Origin: Protonemura montana
Lineage: Eukaryota; Arthropoda; Insecta; Plecoptera; Nemouridae
Direction: 5' to 3'
Length of the DNA: 64,000 nucleotides
NCBI GenBank assembly: GCA_947568835.1
Contig: OX387602.1
Location: 25,161,021-25,225,020 of the forward strand
Position 1 is the stretch's first letter; each line of letters starts with the position of its first letter. The position numbers and the translations under genes are program-made. Of the stretch, positions 1-10,758 are shown in pieces. Below the pieces are notes generated by a model. That model made no database searches. It had not been told where the DNA came from and was given only the letters and a program-made list of their open reading frames with translations.

Positions 1-1030
1 AATGATAAGAGTCCATTAGGATCCTAGTCTGCATCAGCATGCTCTTGACCAAAACATAATACAAAATTTAAAATATTGCTAGGTTGGTCTTTTAGAAACT
101 CGTCACATCACTTTGTACAAACGTAGGGAAAAGTAAACAAATAACTTGAATAGGGTCAACAATAAATTATTATTAAATATAACAACAAAGATAACTTCTG
201 CAGGATCCTTTGCATACAGCTTACACAATATTTTAATATAACAATTTCGAAACAGATTAAAATTAGTTTAAAATTAGTTATTTTCACATAATCCAGTGAA
301 CAAGTTGTAATATTGATATTTGGTTAGTGCTGATAGATGGTATGAACTCCTTACAAAGTTAGATTAATTTAATTTTAGAGATAAAACCATCACAGATTTG
401 GTAGGTCATGAAACAAAATTAATGCAATCTCGTTACTCACAGGATTACGATTGGATAACAAAATAATTAGATTATTCAACCAACAAATAAAATAAAATAA
501 TACTAGAACTGGTATTTGAAGTTTCTACCTATGATAATAATCAGTCTATCTACCTACCATGGAAAGATTAGACCATGCTGCAAAGCATGTATCCGTGCAT
601 CCATAGTTATTCTGTACATCTTACAAGTTTTTACAGCTTTTGATGAGGAAAATTATGTCGATGCCTCATAAGAAAGGTACCATAAAAATACAGAAGACAG
701 TTACTGATGGCCACACTTACGTGATATGTTGTAGCCTCCACCAAAATTAAATATGAAGTAATTACATTGGAACCAAGCAGATTGTGTCAGTAAAGAAAGG
801 TACAATACGTTAAAAGGAGTCACGAAAAATAAATATATAGTTAGATGATAGATATATGTAGATATAGATATAAATATATACATAGAGAGAAAAAGAAAGT
901 CGAGAAGAGGAAAATGTGAGGATGCACAATATGATTCACGAATGAATGTTACTTTAACAATTGCTTGATTTCAAAACTGATTTCAACAGTAAAAATAGCT
1001 AAGAAACAAATTAAACTAGCGGCTAATAAA
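1..1030. other. AT-rich flank and GPD2 3' untranslated region
   Basis: No coding exon was found here. Because the GPD2 stop codon lies at 1031-1033 on the minus strand, the right part should be its 3' UTR. Positions about 835-900 are a degenerate GATA/TA-type simple repeat running into a purine-rich run. I see no clear minus-strand AATAAA close to the stop, so the transcript end is not placed. Confidence 0.6.
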
Positions 1031-4000
1031 CTACAAGCCTCCACCGCTACGGTCAACATTGATCTTCTTTTTAAGCTGTTCTTTCTCGTGTTGCTCTTCT
1101 TCCATTTCTGCCATTCTAGCAAATCTAGAGTACGCAACATGTCCAGACTTAATGGCCGACATCATCTGAAAACAGCGACGTTATAGATTAACGATTAACT
1201 CAAAATATCAATGTCTCAAAGCTCGAAAAAGTTTGATTTAAAAAATCTGCATGCTGTAATAGAAGAGAAGTAAAATATATTGTGTCCAATGTGGCATCAT
1301 CCTCGGAGATTATCCTTGGACAATCAAGTGCTTATGCATTCTCTATGTGAGATCCAACCACAGTAGAACAATTTGCTTCTAATATCTCCACATATTTATT
1401 ATCTTACCACCCCGCCAAAGGGCCGGGCTCGGTTATGATTTCGTGATAGACAAATTGTAAGCGTGACAATAAAACCTCTTTACCAATTCTTAAGCAATCG
1501 TATTTCATGACATTTGTAAAGTGCATTTAAAATTGAGATGGGAAAAAATACAAATATTCGCTGATTTTTTTCGTAGAGAAAAGGGCACGGAATATTTTCA
1601 AAATAACCAGCAGGGCGGTTGTGTAAGAACTAAGAACTGTCAAAAAAGGTCCCGCGCAATAACTTGTCACTTCTATGGTTAACATTGGGTTTTAATTGGG
1701 AGGGATAAAGTACAAAAACTCGTTAAATATCTATTCTAAACAATCAACCTCCAGAGCAAATTTTCAACTACCATGTGATCTAAATTAGCAATGTAGTTAG
1801 TGCAATTCACATTCGAGCGTGCAACAGTCTGACATCTCAGACTAGGACAATTACTAATTTTAAAATGTTTGCTTTTTTGTTGCTTTTCACCCCGCAGAAA
1901 TTCTTATTTTTTTGGAATTGCTAAAAAAGTCATTTACTGTGTTGCCAGGGATTTGAAAATTAGGACCTATCATCTCGTCTATTAATTCAGACTCATGCCT
2001 GCTTTTGAACCTCAATCAATTTTTTTAGCCCTTCGAACAATTGATGAGAAAATAAATTTTAGGAGGATTCTATAGCTAAAGAAGTTAAAATTTAAGTTAA
2101 AATAGTTTTCCTCTGGCTAGATCTGACCTTAGATCTGATGCACTGAAGGGTTAACTGCTCGGAGGTGGTTATTCTGGAAACCCAGGGTCTTGGAGTATAG
2201 CAAAATATTATGTAGTTAGGTAATTTAAGAGCATGAGCAAAAAATGGTTTGTTTCAGGTGCAAGCACTCCATGCAGTCGTGATGATGTGTCTACCTGTAA
2301 ATACTCGTCCAATTCTACTTGGCCATTCATGTTTGTGTCAATCTCTTTCAAAATCTCATGTAGAGATTCGCGGGACACTTCTTCACCGGTAATCTGGAAG
2401 TAAAACATTAAAATGATCAAATTGCGTTATTTGTAACAGAGTGTTTATTTACCTCAAGATAGTCATGCAATTCTAGTTTCCCTGTGTCACACGTTCGAAT
2501 ATTACACAGAAGTTCATGCATTTCTTCCTGTGTAAGCGTCATTCCAAGGTGCTGAATAAATCAATTGTTTCCAAGATTAGTGTTGCATCAGTACGTTGAA
2601 TTAGGGCTTATATGTAAATACTTAGCTAAACTATTCCATCTCCCTTTATTCCTCTTATTTTAGGTTCACTTCTTTACTTCAATCCTCATGCCATACCAGT
2701 ACTGAGCTAAAAATGGATTCTTTTATAGATAACGAATTATATTGGGGTCAACCAGTGGCATTTTAAAAATGTATCCCCCAAAAAAGCACATTTTTTGTCA
2801 ACATTCAGATAAAATGAAATTTGAAAAAATACGCTCACTTTTGGGAAAACGTCACTGGCAGATCTTACTACCAATATATGATACTTTTTATAACAAATGG
2901 GACCTGGATTCGTATGCAAATCATAGTCACTCTACTGGTTAAGTTAATTGTTTGGACATCAAATTAAAATACATATGCTCCGCATTTACTACAACCTCAT
3001 TCTAAGTGTAATACAAATTTGGGAGGTCTAAAGATCAAACCCTTTATCAAACAAGGTCCACAAAATAAAAGAAGTGTACATTGAAAAATTGTGTGAGCAA
3101 AATGTACCTTAAGACCTCTCTGGATATCAGTAATGGAAACATATCCCTTCCTGTCCTTGTCAATGATCTGGAATCTCTTGATGTATTGCTGGATCTCATC
3201 TTTCGTGAGGTTGATGGGCTGCTTGTCTCGAGATGCCCGATTGACCATCTGTCCCATCTCGTCTTGCAAGAACTTGGTGGCCGACTCAATTTGAGCTTTC
3301 TTTACATCGTTACTCCATTTCAGCTCTTCAGCCATGATGTCTACGATGCCAGGAAGGGCTTCTTGAGCTGCCTGCCAAGAAATAGTTCATATAAGAATCA
3401 AAATATACATTCAAAAGAGTTTCTAGGAAAATACCATTTCGTCATTTTAATATTTTTGTTTCCAGAAAATGGTTTTAGAAAACATCTGTCCCATAATGGT
3501 CACATAATGTCACCTAAATATAAATTAAATTCTATATATTGTTTTTTCCCATCAGTAAAATTTTTAAATACCTGAACGTTGAGAAAAGCAAGCCGCAATC
3601 TCCTCGCAATGACATCGACTGCATTGCAAGCGTACTCTCGCACTGCGTATCGGACTTCAGCGTCGATGTAAGGGAACTCGGGATGAAGCTTCTTGCCGAT
3701 GATGGGCCAACGCTTGCCCGTGAGCGACGCTAGCCTGGCGACAGCAAAGGCTCGGTCCCCGTAAGAGTTGGACAAGTGCTGGGCGACCTCACACTCCAAC
3801 CCAAAGTCCTGCACTAGTCGGATGTACATTGTCGGTGTCCAGTCATGGGCCCCTTCGATGAGCAGCCCGTCAGTTTGGCTCTCCAAAAACTTGGGAGTCA
3901 GGTTGCATGCTGAAAAATAAATTCTTTCGTTTAGAAAAATAATTACCGAGTTATGGACGGTTATTTTTGTGGCAAATGAATTTGCACATTGTGGTACATA

Positions 4001-7000
4001 TCAATCATATTTTATTAACATTATTTTCCTTCTGGAATATTCAAATTTATAACTTATTTTGATTCCACAGCTAGATGTTCTTTGCCTGTCACATAATGTA
4101 TTTAACAAATAAAATCTTCTATTTTTATTTCACTGCTATTTTTGCAAATTTATAACATTTGCTTATTCAGTAGAAAGTTGTGGTTAAGAGACAAGAGATT
4201 GTACATTAATAATCATGCAAAAACCTTTGATTGCAGCATCAATTGTGTGCTCGGCCATTGCTCGATACGTGGTCCACTTGCCGCCGGCGATGGTGATGAG
4301 CTTCCCATCGCTGACATGCACTATGTGGTTCCTGGCTAGCGACTGTGTATCGCCCTTGTTTGGGTCTGAGACCAATGGCCGGATGCCGCTCCATGCTGAC
4401 AGCACGTCTCCGCGTCTCACTACAGGCATAGTAGTATTGCCGTTAACCATTAATTTATAAAAGAAATAAGCATTTGGACTGTTGTAAACTGCCAAATTGG
4501 TTGTACTGACTGCACTCTATCTGCCTTGCTGAGAGAAAAATTGTCTGGCTTTACAATTTGCATTCAAAGCCCAGTTTGGAAATAGTGTTTTTGAAAACAA
4601 TACGAAGGTAGACGATAAGATATACTACTAAGAACTAACTGTACATAGTACTGGTATGATAGTACACGATAGTACTCATAGGCTGTTTGCACATAAGCAA
4701 TCTTGAATCCACAGAGATACCTCACTCACACTTGAATAAAGTACTGTAAAGTAATAAAAGAACCATGAAATAATGAAGTACTTGACAAATTAATGAGCCG
4801 AATGTGGTCAGATACTTTTCGAAGCACATTTTTAAAATATGTTTTATAAAATATGTTAATATGTTTTTATAAAAAGATTCTACTATTTTTGGAAACCATA
4901 TTTTTATGACAGTGTTTATTTAAAAACAAATTCACAGTTATGCTTTTGGTTGACCTGGCATTTTCAATTCGACCCTCACAACAAAAGTCCCTTCAGCCGG
5001 TTCTACTGGTTGATAAACGTACCCTCCACATCGGGGTTGAGGTAATTTTTGACCTCCTGCAAGATGAACATGATCTCGTCCTCAGTGGGCTTTGGGTTGT
5101 GAGTGATGTCACAGGGCAGGTCTGTCGTTCCTGCGATTGTGTGCCGCTGCCACGGTAGGAAGAAGATGACTCGTCCGTCTGACGTGTCGGGATCCAGAAG
5201 CCCCATCTGGTCCGGGCTGTAATATCTGTCAAAAAAAAGTCCCACCATGTCACACTTTAACACATGTCTTGTGCCGTAACAAAGCATGGTGACAGGAGCA
5301 CCTGGGGTTGGTGGTTTCTGAGACAATCATTTTTGCCCTGGGGGTCCCTGACTTCTAACAATAGTTTGATTCCAAGCGTTAATGACATTTAGGTTGAAGT
5401 GCTATTTGGCACGATATTAATTTTGATGGATTAAGAGGTTTTAAGCAAATTTAAAACTCTGCAGATCTGTCTAATTTCTTTGAATCCTAAGAATTTAGTA
5501 AGATCTTCAGATCTTTGCTTCTTTGCTTTGATACAAAATTGGCAAGAACAAACCGAACATATTTCAACTAACCCTGGCAAAACAATGTGCACTCCTGAAC
5601 TAGGGCAGCAGATCTCCTTGACAGCCGGATTGTCCATCTTGCGAATTGAGTCGGTCTCGGGTCCTGTGGCATTGATGATGCACTTTGCGGTGACGTCCCA
5701 CTCCTTGCCGGAGAGCTCGTCGCGCAGGCGAGCACCACTCAGCACCTGCTTGGCATCCTTGTAGAGCTTTAGTACGCGGACGTGGTTGGCAACCGTCGCT
5801 CCGTGTCTTGTGGCCGTCAGCGCTATCGCAAGGTTCATTCGGGCGTCGTCCTGTTGGCCTGAGCAACAGTTGGTCGCGTTTAGACAGACAATATGCGCAT
5901 TCTATTTGTCTGTATATAGGTATAGCACTGTTAGCCTGCTTGGAACACGCATATGTTCCATTGCGATTGCATAGAGGCACGTGATAGAAATGGAACATTG
6001 GAAATCTATCCACGTTTAGCTTAGTTTATGGCTGACAAACAAACCTATTGCTCATAATAGAACAGAATTCTATTTTTAAGGTAGGTAATTGAAATTTTTC
6101 ACTTACCATCATAGTAAACAATTGCTCCTTTAAGTTTATCTCCTTTGATCATGGGGAAGAGTTCCAGAGCATCTGCTTTTGACAAATAGTATGAACTTTT
6201 CACCGTTTTTGAGCCGGCAACTACATCATACATCTTGATGCCAAACCAAAAGTACGGTATTTGCCACCACCTGAAAATGACAACATGATGATATATTGAT
6301 GATACTTAAAAGAGACAACTTCTATGTTCTGTCATCTTGTTGGCGGTTTACACCTGCACTTACGTATAGACAGGCAACATAATCGGAAGAGGGTGTGTAA
6401 GATGAGGAGCCGACTGCAACATGTTGGTTCGTTCATGTAGAGCCTCTTTTACCATACGATACTGCTCAATATCCAAATTCATGATAGCTTTTTGAAGGTA
6501 TCGAACTCCTCCATGAATGAGCTTTGTGCTACGACTACTTGTGCCGGATGCAAAGTCGTCAGCTTCCACTAATGCCGTTTTCAAGCCTGAAATTGAAAGC
6601 AAATGTAGAACTAGCTATAACTCTCTTTTGTTTGCATTTTGCTTACAGCAAGTTTCCCAACTTTGAACATTTTTAGGCTCTATTAAGATTTACCTCTGCT
6701 ACAGGCATCTAATGCACATCCAGAGCCTGTGGCCCCTCCTCCGATGATAAGTACATCAAAAGATTCAGATTGGAGGGATTTAATTTGTTCTTCTCTGGTT
6801 GGGAGATGACGCTTGGCTCGTTTGGCATTTTTTGCCTCTGCAGCTAACACAACTTCACTGATCTAAAACAGTAAAAAACATTCTTATGCTCGTGAAAAAA
6901 TGCATGTTAGTTTTACTTCCATAGATCAAACACAAAGTCCAACTTTCAAATAAATTTGATTGAAAATCGAATTTTAAATTTTCCCTCTTAAAAATTTCGG

Positions 7001-7309
7001 TACTGTTAAAGGTGGTTGACCTTAATCTGCTTTTTTAAATTTTTTCCTAGACAAGAAACAAAACCACGCACGAAAAGGGTTACAAAATGGCTTTCGTACA
7101 CTAATTTTAACATAGTAATCACTCCAACCAAGATACCTACAAGGTATGAGCACTAGAAACCTTAAATTTCACACTAATTGGTAGGCGTAGTCTTTTTATT
7201 TATTTACCTTCAATTTGTCCTCCCCGTTTAGCACCATCCATGACGCAATACATGCGCCAGCTCCAAGTGCTAATCCTCCAGCAGCGATTTTCCTCAATCG
7301 CGAAGCCAT
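1031..7309 (-). CDS. GPD2: mitochondrial FAD-dependent glycerol-3-phosphate dehydrogenase
   Basis: Inner-membrane flavoenzyme of the glycerophosphate shuttle; it oxidises glycerol-3-phosphate to dihydroxyacetone phosphate and passes electrons to ubiquinone. Coding exons (minus, 5' to 3'): 7208-7309, 6694-6862, 6364-6586, 6107-6270, 5573-5858, 5023-5225, 4225-4419, 3572-3909, 3108-3371, 2453-2551, 2295-2393, 1031-1165. All junctions are GT-AG and phases agree, giving 758 residues if every exon is used (human 727). The N-terminus MASRLRKIAAGG is basic then hydrophobic, as expected for import. The FAD dinucleotide motif is at residues 75-80 (GGGATG). STKLIHGGVRYL, NATGPETDS, GRVIFFLPW and IAGGKWTTYR are family signatures. 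EF-hand 1 is at 631-642 (D, D, K, D positions kept) and EF-hand 2 at 700-711. The C-terminus DRSGGGL is the conserved family end. Start chosen as the first ATG of the conserved N-terminus. Confidence 0.96.
2295..2393 (-). other. GPD2: GPD2 EF-hand 2 exon, calcium-competent version
   Basis: A 99-nt exon, phase 0 at both ends, coding 33 residues (ITGEEVSRESLHEILKEI, then DTNMNGQVELDE, YLQ). The loop DTNMNGQVELDE has D, N, N at positions 1, 3, 5, G at 6 and E at 12, a canonical calcium-binding EF-hand. It occupies the place of the single second EF-hand of vertebrate GPD2 and joins the last exon, which starts MMSAIKSGHV. Confidence 0.93.
2453..2551 (-). other. GPD2: GPD2 EF-hand 2 exon, degenerate duplicate (candidate mutually exclusive exon)
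   Basis: Another 99-nt, phase 0/0 exon, 59 nt upstream of its homologue. It codes HLGMTLTQEEMHELLCNIR then TCDTGKLELHDYLE, which lines up without gaps with the neighbouring 33-residue exon (E..HE.L..I....G...L..YL). The residues at EF-loop positions 1, 3 and 5 are R, C and T rather than acidic or amide residues, so calcium binding is not expected. Using only one of the two exons gives 725 residues, close to vertebrate length; using both gives 758. The 59-nt spacer is the shortest intron in the gene. Mutually exclusive splicing is inferred, not shown. Confidence 0.85.
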
Positions 7310-7347
7310 ATCGTTCTCGCTCGTAGGGTCTACTCTGCCAATACTCT

Positions 7348-7466
7348 ACTGAGACAAAATTAAATTCATTCTATTGTAGCCATCTTTAAAGACCTGCTGC
7401 AGCACCAGCTGGTACAGTCATTACCTATAAATGTACACCACCGCGATCATAGCGACGCGATTCCAT
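7348..7466 (-). promoter_or_regulatory. probable 5' UTR intron and 13-codon uORF of GPD2
   Basis: On the minus strand a good acceptor (ctcag) precedes 7348, and a donor (GTAATG) follows 7425, suggesting a 5' UTR exon ending at 7425, a 76-nt intron, and the coding exon starting at 7348. The upstream exon holds a short ORF, 7466 to 7425, MESRRYDRGGVHL, whose TAG stop ends exactly at the proposed splice site. The intron is inferred from splice consensus only. Confidence 0.4.
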
Positions 7467-7479
7467 GATACCTGACCTA

Positions 7480-10400
7480 GACCAACGATTCGAAAAAAAT
7501 CAATATCTGTCACCGAACGTTCACACCATGAACACGAAAAAATACACGACGGTTCTTTAAGTGCAATCTTTGTCGATAGGAAAATGATTTCGAAATCAGT
7601 TCAAGGATTATGTTTTCTCTTTTTTCGATTTGGAAAACCGCATCCGTGCTCCACATGATAAGTGAGTGCGGCAACTATTCAGCACGTTATGTTGCTCGCA
7701 ATAGCGAAGGTCATAAAATCCATTTTACTGCCTCTGTGATAAATAATATCGTCACTGTTAGTATTTTAGATTGTGTAAGACACCTACGACTTACAAGAAA
7801 GCAGTGCAAACTGCATGTACAGCATAATTCCTTTTATTATTAGCAGCAAAAACAAACTGAACCCAAAACAACATCGTGCTTACAAAAAAGAACTCGGTGC
7901 GCCAAACAATTCTGAGCGCAACATCTTGATTTTGACATTTTGGGCGTCAGTTGTGGGCAGCTTGTTTCAATTCCAGTTTTCAGTGCAAAATATTTGAAGT
8001 TTACTTTCCCACGCAGTGTTTACCGCATTTTCCTGAATGATGTATGCTTTCAGCTGAACATTCATTACTACAGCAAGTCTATTACAACAGAAATTTTACG
8101 AAAAAAGTCGCTGGTCTACTTTAATTCTACTCTAATCAGTTCGAAATAAATCTTGTCGACAGCTTCCAAGCATCTCTAGCATGCGGATATAGGAGGATCC
8201 CTTGCATTGTTCAAGTCGCGAGAGTGGGACCACTTTGTTAGGTGGCCGGGATTATATAGCTGGCAAGGCTAACTCTGCGATAGTTATTTATATAATCGAC
8301 CCTTTGAACAATTCAGATGCAGGCTGCTAGCCAAATCGCATAGGTCAAAGATACACGGTATGATTTCGTGATCTCGCCTCATAAGTGAGCCTATCCTTTG
8401 ATACCACAGGTATTGCCTATCATTTTTCCAAGAGGACTTATCACACAATTTTTCCTAGGAAATCTTATCTAATAATGGTTCCCTGTTCGCTTTAAGATGT
8501 GCAAGAAAAAGCTTTTTACTTACAGTTTAACACATCTGCGATTGAAAATGAGTCATTCGACCTTCAATCTCACCTCTGCGGGCTCCACATTTGCCTAGGT
8601 CTGTGTCAAGGCGTTACTAGCTCACTAGGTGTCCGACACAGAATCACACGCGCTCTAACTCACAGATTCGTTGACTGTCTGCTAGCTTTTCAGAAGAAAG
8701 ACTAACTTTAACACACCCATGCATTTGAAAATAGCTAACTATTTTTTTTTTAGCTTCCAATCTACTCAGAGCTATTACGATAAAAAAAAAAGGCTGCCGT
8801 TGATTGTCTCAAAATACTACCTATAGGTATGGTCACCTACTTTCTACTTCCTTCATATGATAAGTTTCAAGACAGTAATAAGCATATACCTTTAATAATA
8901 ATTAGGAAGAACACGCTGCAGGGGAAACGGAATGAATTACAACGAACCTGCCACACCCTCGAAGAGTCCAATTTCTTTCACATTTTATTGTTGTAGGTAC
9001 ACTCACATCAATTTATTTCGCGGGTCATATTATTTTGCATTATGTACTCTATTGGATATTTTTCTATCTACCTGAGCTAGTTCACATCACAGTCACGCTG
9101 TCGCAAAGTTCATTCGTCCGTTCATCTAAACAATATCCACACTCGGCATCGATATAAAAAACATTTGCTGGAATATTGCGGGCTAGCACGCTCGCTACAA
9201 GGAAACAAGAAGTTGTTTATTCAATTGACAGCTCTTTTATTAAACTATATAATATTGTGTTTATTAAAAGCAATCGCGTTATTTTATATTGTGTGTTAAA
9301 TGCAGTGTTCGTAAAAATGCGTTCAATTAAATTTACATTTAATATATAATTAAAAATCACATAAAATAATTCAGACTAAAATGATTTGTATATTCTGCAT
9401 TCCTTCAGATTTGCAGTTTTCTATTAAAATTACATCGTTACAAATCGGGTTACTCATGCATTTTTTTTTGTCTCCCGACTGCATCATACAGTTTGTTAAT
9501 TTTGTCGAATATGAAATACTAATATTAAGAACATAGCACAAAATATAAAATTTAACATTAAAATTCTATGAATTTAAAAACGAAATATAATAAATTACAG
9601 TGGTACATTCACAAAATGAACATTAGCGCAAGTTGGAAAAGTAACTTGTGCGATAGTACCTATAATAACACGCGGTCGCACATTTATATCGTAATATTAC
9701 AGGAAGGCCACAATTATTATTTAACTCTAAGACACTCGCAATAACTTCTTTTTCCAACATTCATTCAACTTACTTGAAAAGAAAAACACACACACACACA
9801 CACACACACATCTTGCATCGCTATATTTTAACTACTTTTACTGGCAAACCCCAATCGAGTTTTTAAAATAAAATTGTTACAATTTGATTACAGAAATGAT
9901 GCCAAGTACCTACGACAATGCTAGCAAGTACTGAATAATCGATCTTTACCTGCAGCTGCCAACGTTAGCAATTAGCTGTAATAGCTGCATTGAGTGAATA
10001 CTCCTACGAACGGAAATTGTCTTGCCAGTCAGTTTCTAATTGCACAAGTCTCTACCAAACGCAATGCGTGGCACGTTGCATGTGTGCGTATTTCACGGGC
10101 GTCTGGAACGTACCTAGGATAATCTATAAGTTATACCTACTCATCAACAGCCATCTACAAATCGTCTACCGAATAATCAACAATATTGTCGTTGCTTTGG
10201 CATGTTGAGACAAATATTTCGCCTTTTCTCTTTTTCAGATTGCATCCAAAGCCAAGGACAATATTCTAGCACCTAGGGAAGTGAGCATATCAATTTGGTT
10301 GCAGAGGTACTGGGTAGGGGGGAGGTCTTCCAAGCGATACACACAATATCGTTGAAGGCCTTACACTTACAATCATTTCACTTATTATATGTAATAATAA

Positions 10401-10677
10401 TTGTTTAAATTGATTTCTTCTTGCGCCTATTTTTAAATAGTAATACCTATCGTCGAATCAGCACCCTCGATAGCTCACTACACGCAGCTCTGTGCGTGCC
10501 GGAACTTTCCGGGGCATATAACACTTTAAAAATATATAATATTTACGTTATTAATGCTATTATGTTAATAATAATATTATAATATTTTACGCTACACTGG
10601 AAACATGTGTATCTGTGATGGAAGGATCGATCACTAGTAATTAGTATGATTATCTATTCTACGGAGTGTGTTCGCGC
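7480..10677. other. intergenic, AT-rich, no gene recognised
   Basis: Lies between the 5' end of GPD2 and the 3' end of the SLC4 gene, both on the minus strand. Only short ORFs without recognisable similarity are present. It contains a (CA)n microsatellite near 9786-9810 and a very AT-rich tract near 10525-10590. The SLC4 3' UTR and the GPD2 promoter should be in this interval, but neither boundary could be fixed. Confidence 0.6.
9786..9810. repeat. (CA)n microsatellite
   Basis: About 12 uninterrupted CA dinucleotides in an otherwise AT-rich spacer. Confidence 0.95.
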
Positions 10678-10758
10678 TTACACCGGGGTTTCGGGGACAT
10701 TCTTCCCTTTCAGTTTTCTGGAGGCGCTTCCACACTCGATTGCTTGGGTTTGCTCGAT
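10678..10758 (-). other. SLC4 terminal exon coding a PDZ-type ETPV end
   Basis: Acceptor ttctttcag precedes 10758. Joined in phase to 11927-12032 it codes [19 protein letters not shown] then NVPETPV and a TAA stop at 10678-10680. The final T-P-V fits a class I PDZ ligand (S/T-x-hydrophobic). If exon 11927-12032 is skipped, the same exon is read in another frame after 13145 and ends ...SSVEAPPEN at a TGA (10710-10712), without a PDZ motif. Confidence 0.7.
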
